This document shows, piece after piece, positions 63,124 through 64,000 of a DNA stretch of 64,000 nucleotides. The notes under the pieces were generated by a model. The model had not been told where the DNA came from and made no database searches. It worked only from the letters and a program-made list of their open reading frames with translations. Within the stretch, counting starts at the first letter, position 1. Each line of letters begins with the position of its first letter. The position numbers and the translations under genes are program-made. Source of the DNA: Rhizobiales bacterium Ga0077537 (GTDB lineage Bacteria; Pseudomonadota; Alphaproteobacteria; Rhizobiales; Hyphomicrobiaceae); assembly GCA_001464955.1 (NCBI GenBank), contig LNEM01000030.1:868001-932000 (forward strand), written 5' to 3'.

Positions 63124-64000
63124 ATGCCAGTCGTGGTACGGCGGCCGAGGGTCGCGCACATCGTCGCCGTCATGGCGATTGTGTTGGCCGTCTTCGCGGC
63201 GGCATTTGCTGGACCGGCCTCCGCTCAGCGGCGCGACCGCGTGGCGCCGATTCCGGTGCCCGAGCCCCAGCGGATCGACCCTGTGCCGCAGCAGCAACAA
63301 GGAGCCGCGGCAGGTGAGCCGGCCCTGCCGCGCGAGACGGTGCAGGCCGATGTTTCAACCCGCAACGTTCCGGTCACATCGAATTTCTCAGGCACCGAGA
63401 TCGTGGTCTTCGGTGCCGTCGACCACAGCCGGCAGTCGAGCCCGGAGGCAGGCCTCTATGACGTCGTGATCGTCGTCGTGGGCACGCCGACCCGCGTGAC
63501 GGCCCGCAAGAAGAGCCGCGTCGCCGGCATCTGGCTCAACACCGATTCCGTAACGTTCGACAGTGTCCCGAGCTACTACGCCATCGCAGCGACGCGCCCT
63601 CTGGACGAGGTCGCTTCCCCCGAGGTGTTGAAATCGACGGGGATCGGCTTCGACTACGTCCCCATGGAACTGGCCAAGAGCGCCGAGGGCCGGACGGCGA
63701 GCGACATCCGCTCCTTCCGTGAAGCCATCGTCCGCTTGAAGAACAAGGACAATCTTTACCGCACGAGCGAATACGCCGTCGCGTTCATCGGCCGGAGCTT
63801 GTTCCGGGCGACGATAGAGGTGCCCGCGAACGTCGTCGTCGGCCCGTTCGAGACCCGCGTGTTCCTGTTCCGGAATGGCGAGCTGCTGAGCCGCTATACG
63901 GCGCGCCTCGACCTGCATCGGCAGGGCTTCGATGAAGCAGTCTACGGCCTCGCATTCCGTCGTCCGCTCGTCTACGGCCTGGTCATGATCATGCTGGCGA
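63124..64000 (+). CDS. TIGR02186 family exported/membrane protein (3' end outside window)
   Basis: Open from ATG 63124 to the window edge, at least 292 residues. Signal peptide (RVAHIVAVMAIVLAVFAAAFAGPASAQ), Pro/Gln linker, then VQADVSTRNVPVTSNFSGTEIVVFGAVDH, SPEAGLYDVVIVVVGTPTRVTARKKSRVAGIWLN and SYYAIAATRPLDEV, the TIGR02186 pattern; the final visible FRRPLVYGLVMIMLA starts the C-terminal membrane helix. In alphaproteobacteria this gene usually neighbours a TauE/SafE sulfite-type exporter, expected just beyond the window. Function unknown. Confidence 0.85.
   Translation, partial: MPVVVRRPRVAHIVAVMAIVLAVFAAAFAGPASAQRRDRVAPIPVPEPQRIDPVPQQQQGAAAGEPALPRETVQADVSTRNVPVTSNFSGTEIVVFGAVDHSRQSSPEAGLYDVVIVVVGTPTRVTARKKSRVAGIWLNTDSVTFDSVPSYYAIAATRPLDEVASPEVLKSTGIGFDYVPMELAKSAEGRTASDIRSFREAIVRLKNKDNLYRTSEYAVAFIGRSLFRATIEVPANVVVGPFETRVFLFRNGELLSRYTARLDLHRQGFDEAVYGLAFRRPLVYGLVMIMLA

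Noticed and set aside
1-64000. Mobile elements, prophage, CRISPR arrays or defence islands
   Set aside because: No transposase, integrase, phage structural gene, regularly spaced repeat array or known defence gene was recognised anywhere in the window.

Overview
This is a GC-rich (clearly above 60 percent), gene-dense stretch of chromosome, almost certainly from an alphaproteobacterium and most likely from the Hyphomicrobiales (Rhizobiales). The reasons are gene content and order: mrcA-prfB; glnD; purM divergent from a DUF2066 gene; aspS divergent from rnd; the trio Trm112 / LON-substrate-binding / thioredoxin-TPR; a DUF4212-symporter pair; a TIGR02186 gene; and a pterin-synthase-like / glycosyltransferase / methyltransferase group. 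I see no insertion sequence, prophage, CRISPR array or rRNA. About 58 protein genes are supported. The genus cannot be read from the sequence.

Layout. 0-12 kb: core genes (end of PBP1A, release factor 2 with a programmed frameshift, PAS-PilZ, tenA, argG, a site-2 protease, glnD, a DUF1194 protein, hisF, a secreted FG-GAP protein, ppk2). 12-23 kb: accessory metabolism (RraA-like, lipocalin-like, a MarR regulator with a perfect palindromic operator facing a BNR-repeat protein, two SDR enzymes, the Trm112/LON/CnoX-like trio, a ProX-type tRNA editing protein, then a luciferase-like monooxygenase followed by two alpha/beta hydrolases). 23-37 kb: LOG-family protein, purM/DUF2066, aldo-keto reductase, gamma-glutamyltransferase, aspS/rnd, a Cys-rich secreted protein, a nucleotide-sugar dehydrogenase, an OmpV-type porin and fumC. 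37-52 kb: the PTPS-like/GT4/methyltransferase group with FkbM, PEP-mutase-like, opgH and zinc-dehydrogenase genes nearby, a lipoprotein, a fasciclin protein, an Ldh-family oxidoreductase, a fused double CoA-transferase, an EmrB-type exporter and the UGA-interrupted glutaredoxin-DinB gene. 52-64 kb: slipin, a repeat-bearing gap, two adjacent tRNA-like genes, a VOC protein, mscL, a sodium-solute symporter pair, proline iminopeptidase, a coiled-coil exported protein, a large SEL1-repeat membrane protein and the start of a TIGR02186 protein.

The most interesting observation is at 51743-52537. A glutaredoxin-like domain fused to a DinB-like domain has an in-frame UGA exactly where the first cysteine of the redox CxxC motif should be. 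The UGA is followed, at a distance suitable for a bacterial SECIS element, by a strong hairpin with a GU-containing loop. I read it as a candidate UxxC selenoprotein. The second is a pair of cloverleaf tRNA-like genes at 54221-54372 whose anticodon arms cannot decode normally: one has a 4-base GCGA loop in place of an anticodon loop, the other lacks U33. The prfB gene, whose product reads UGA, carries the classical CTT-TGA-C +1 frameshift site, so UGA is recoded in two different ways in this window.
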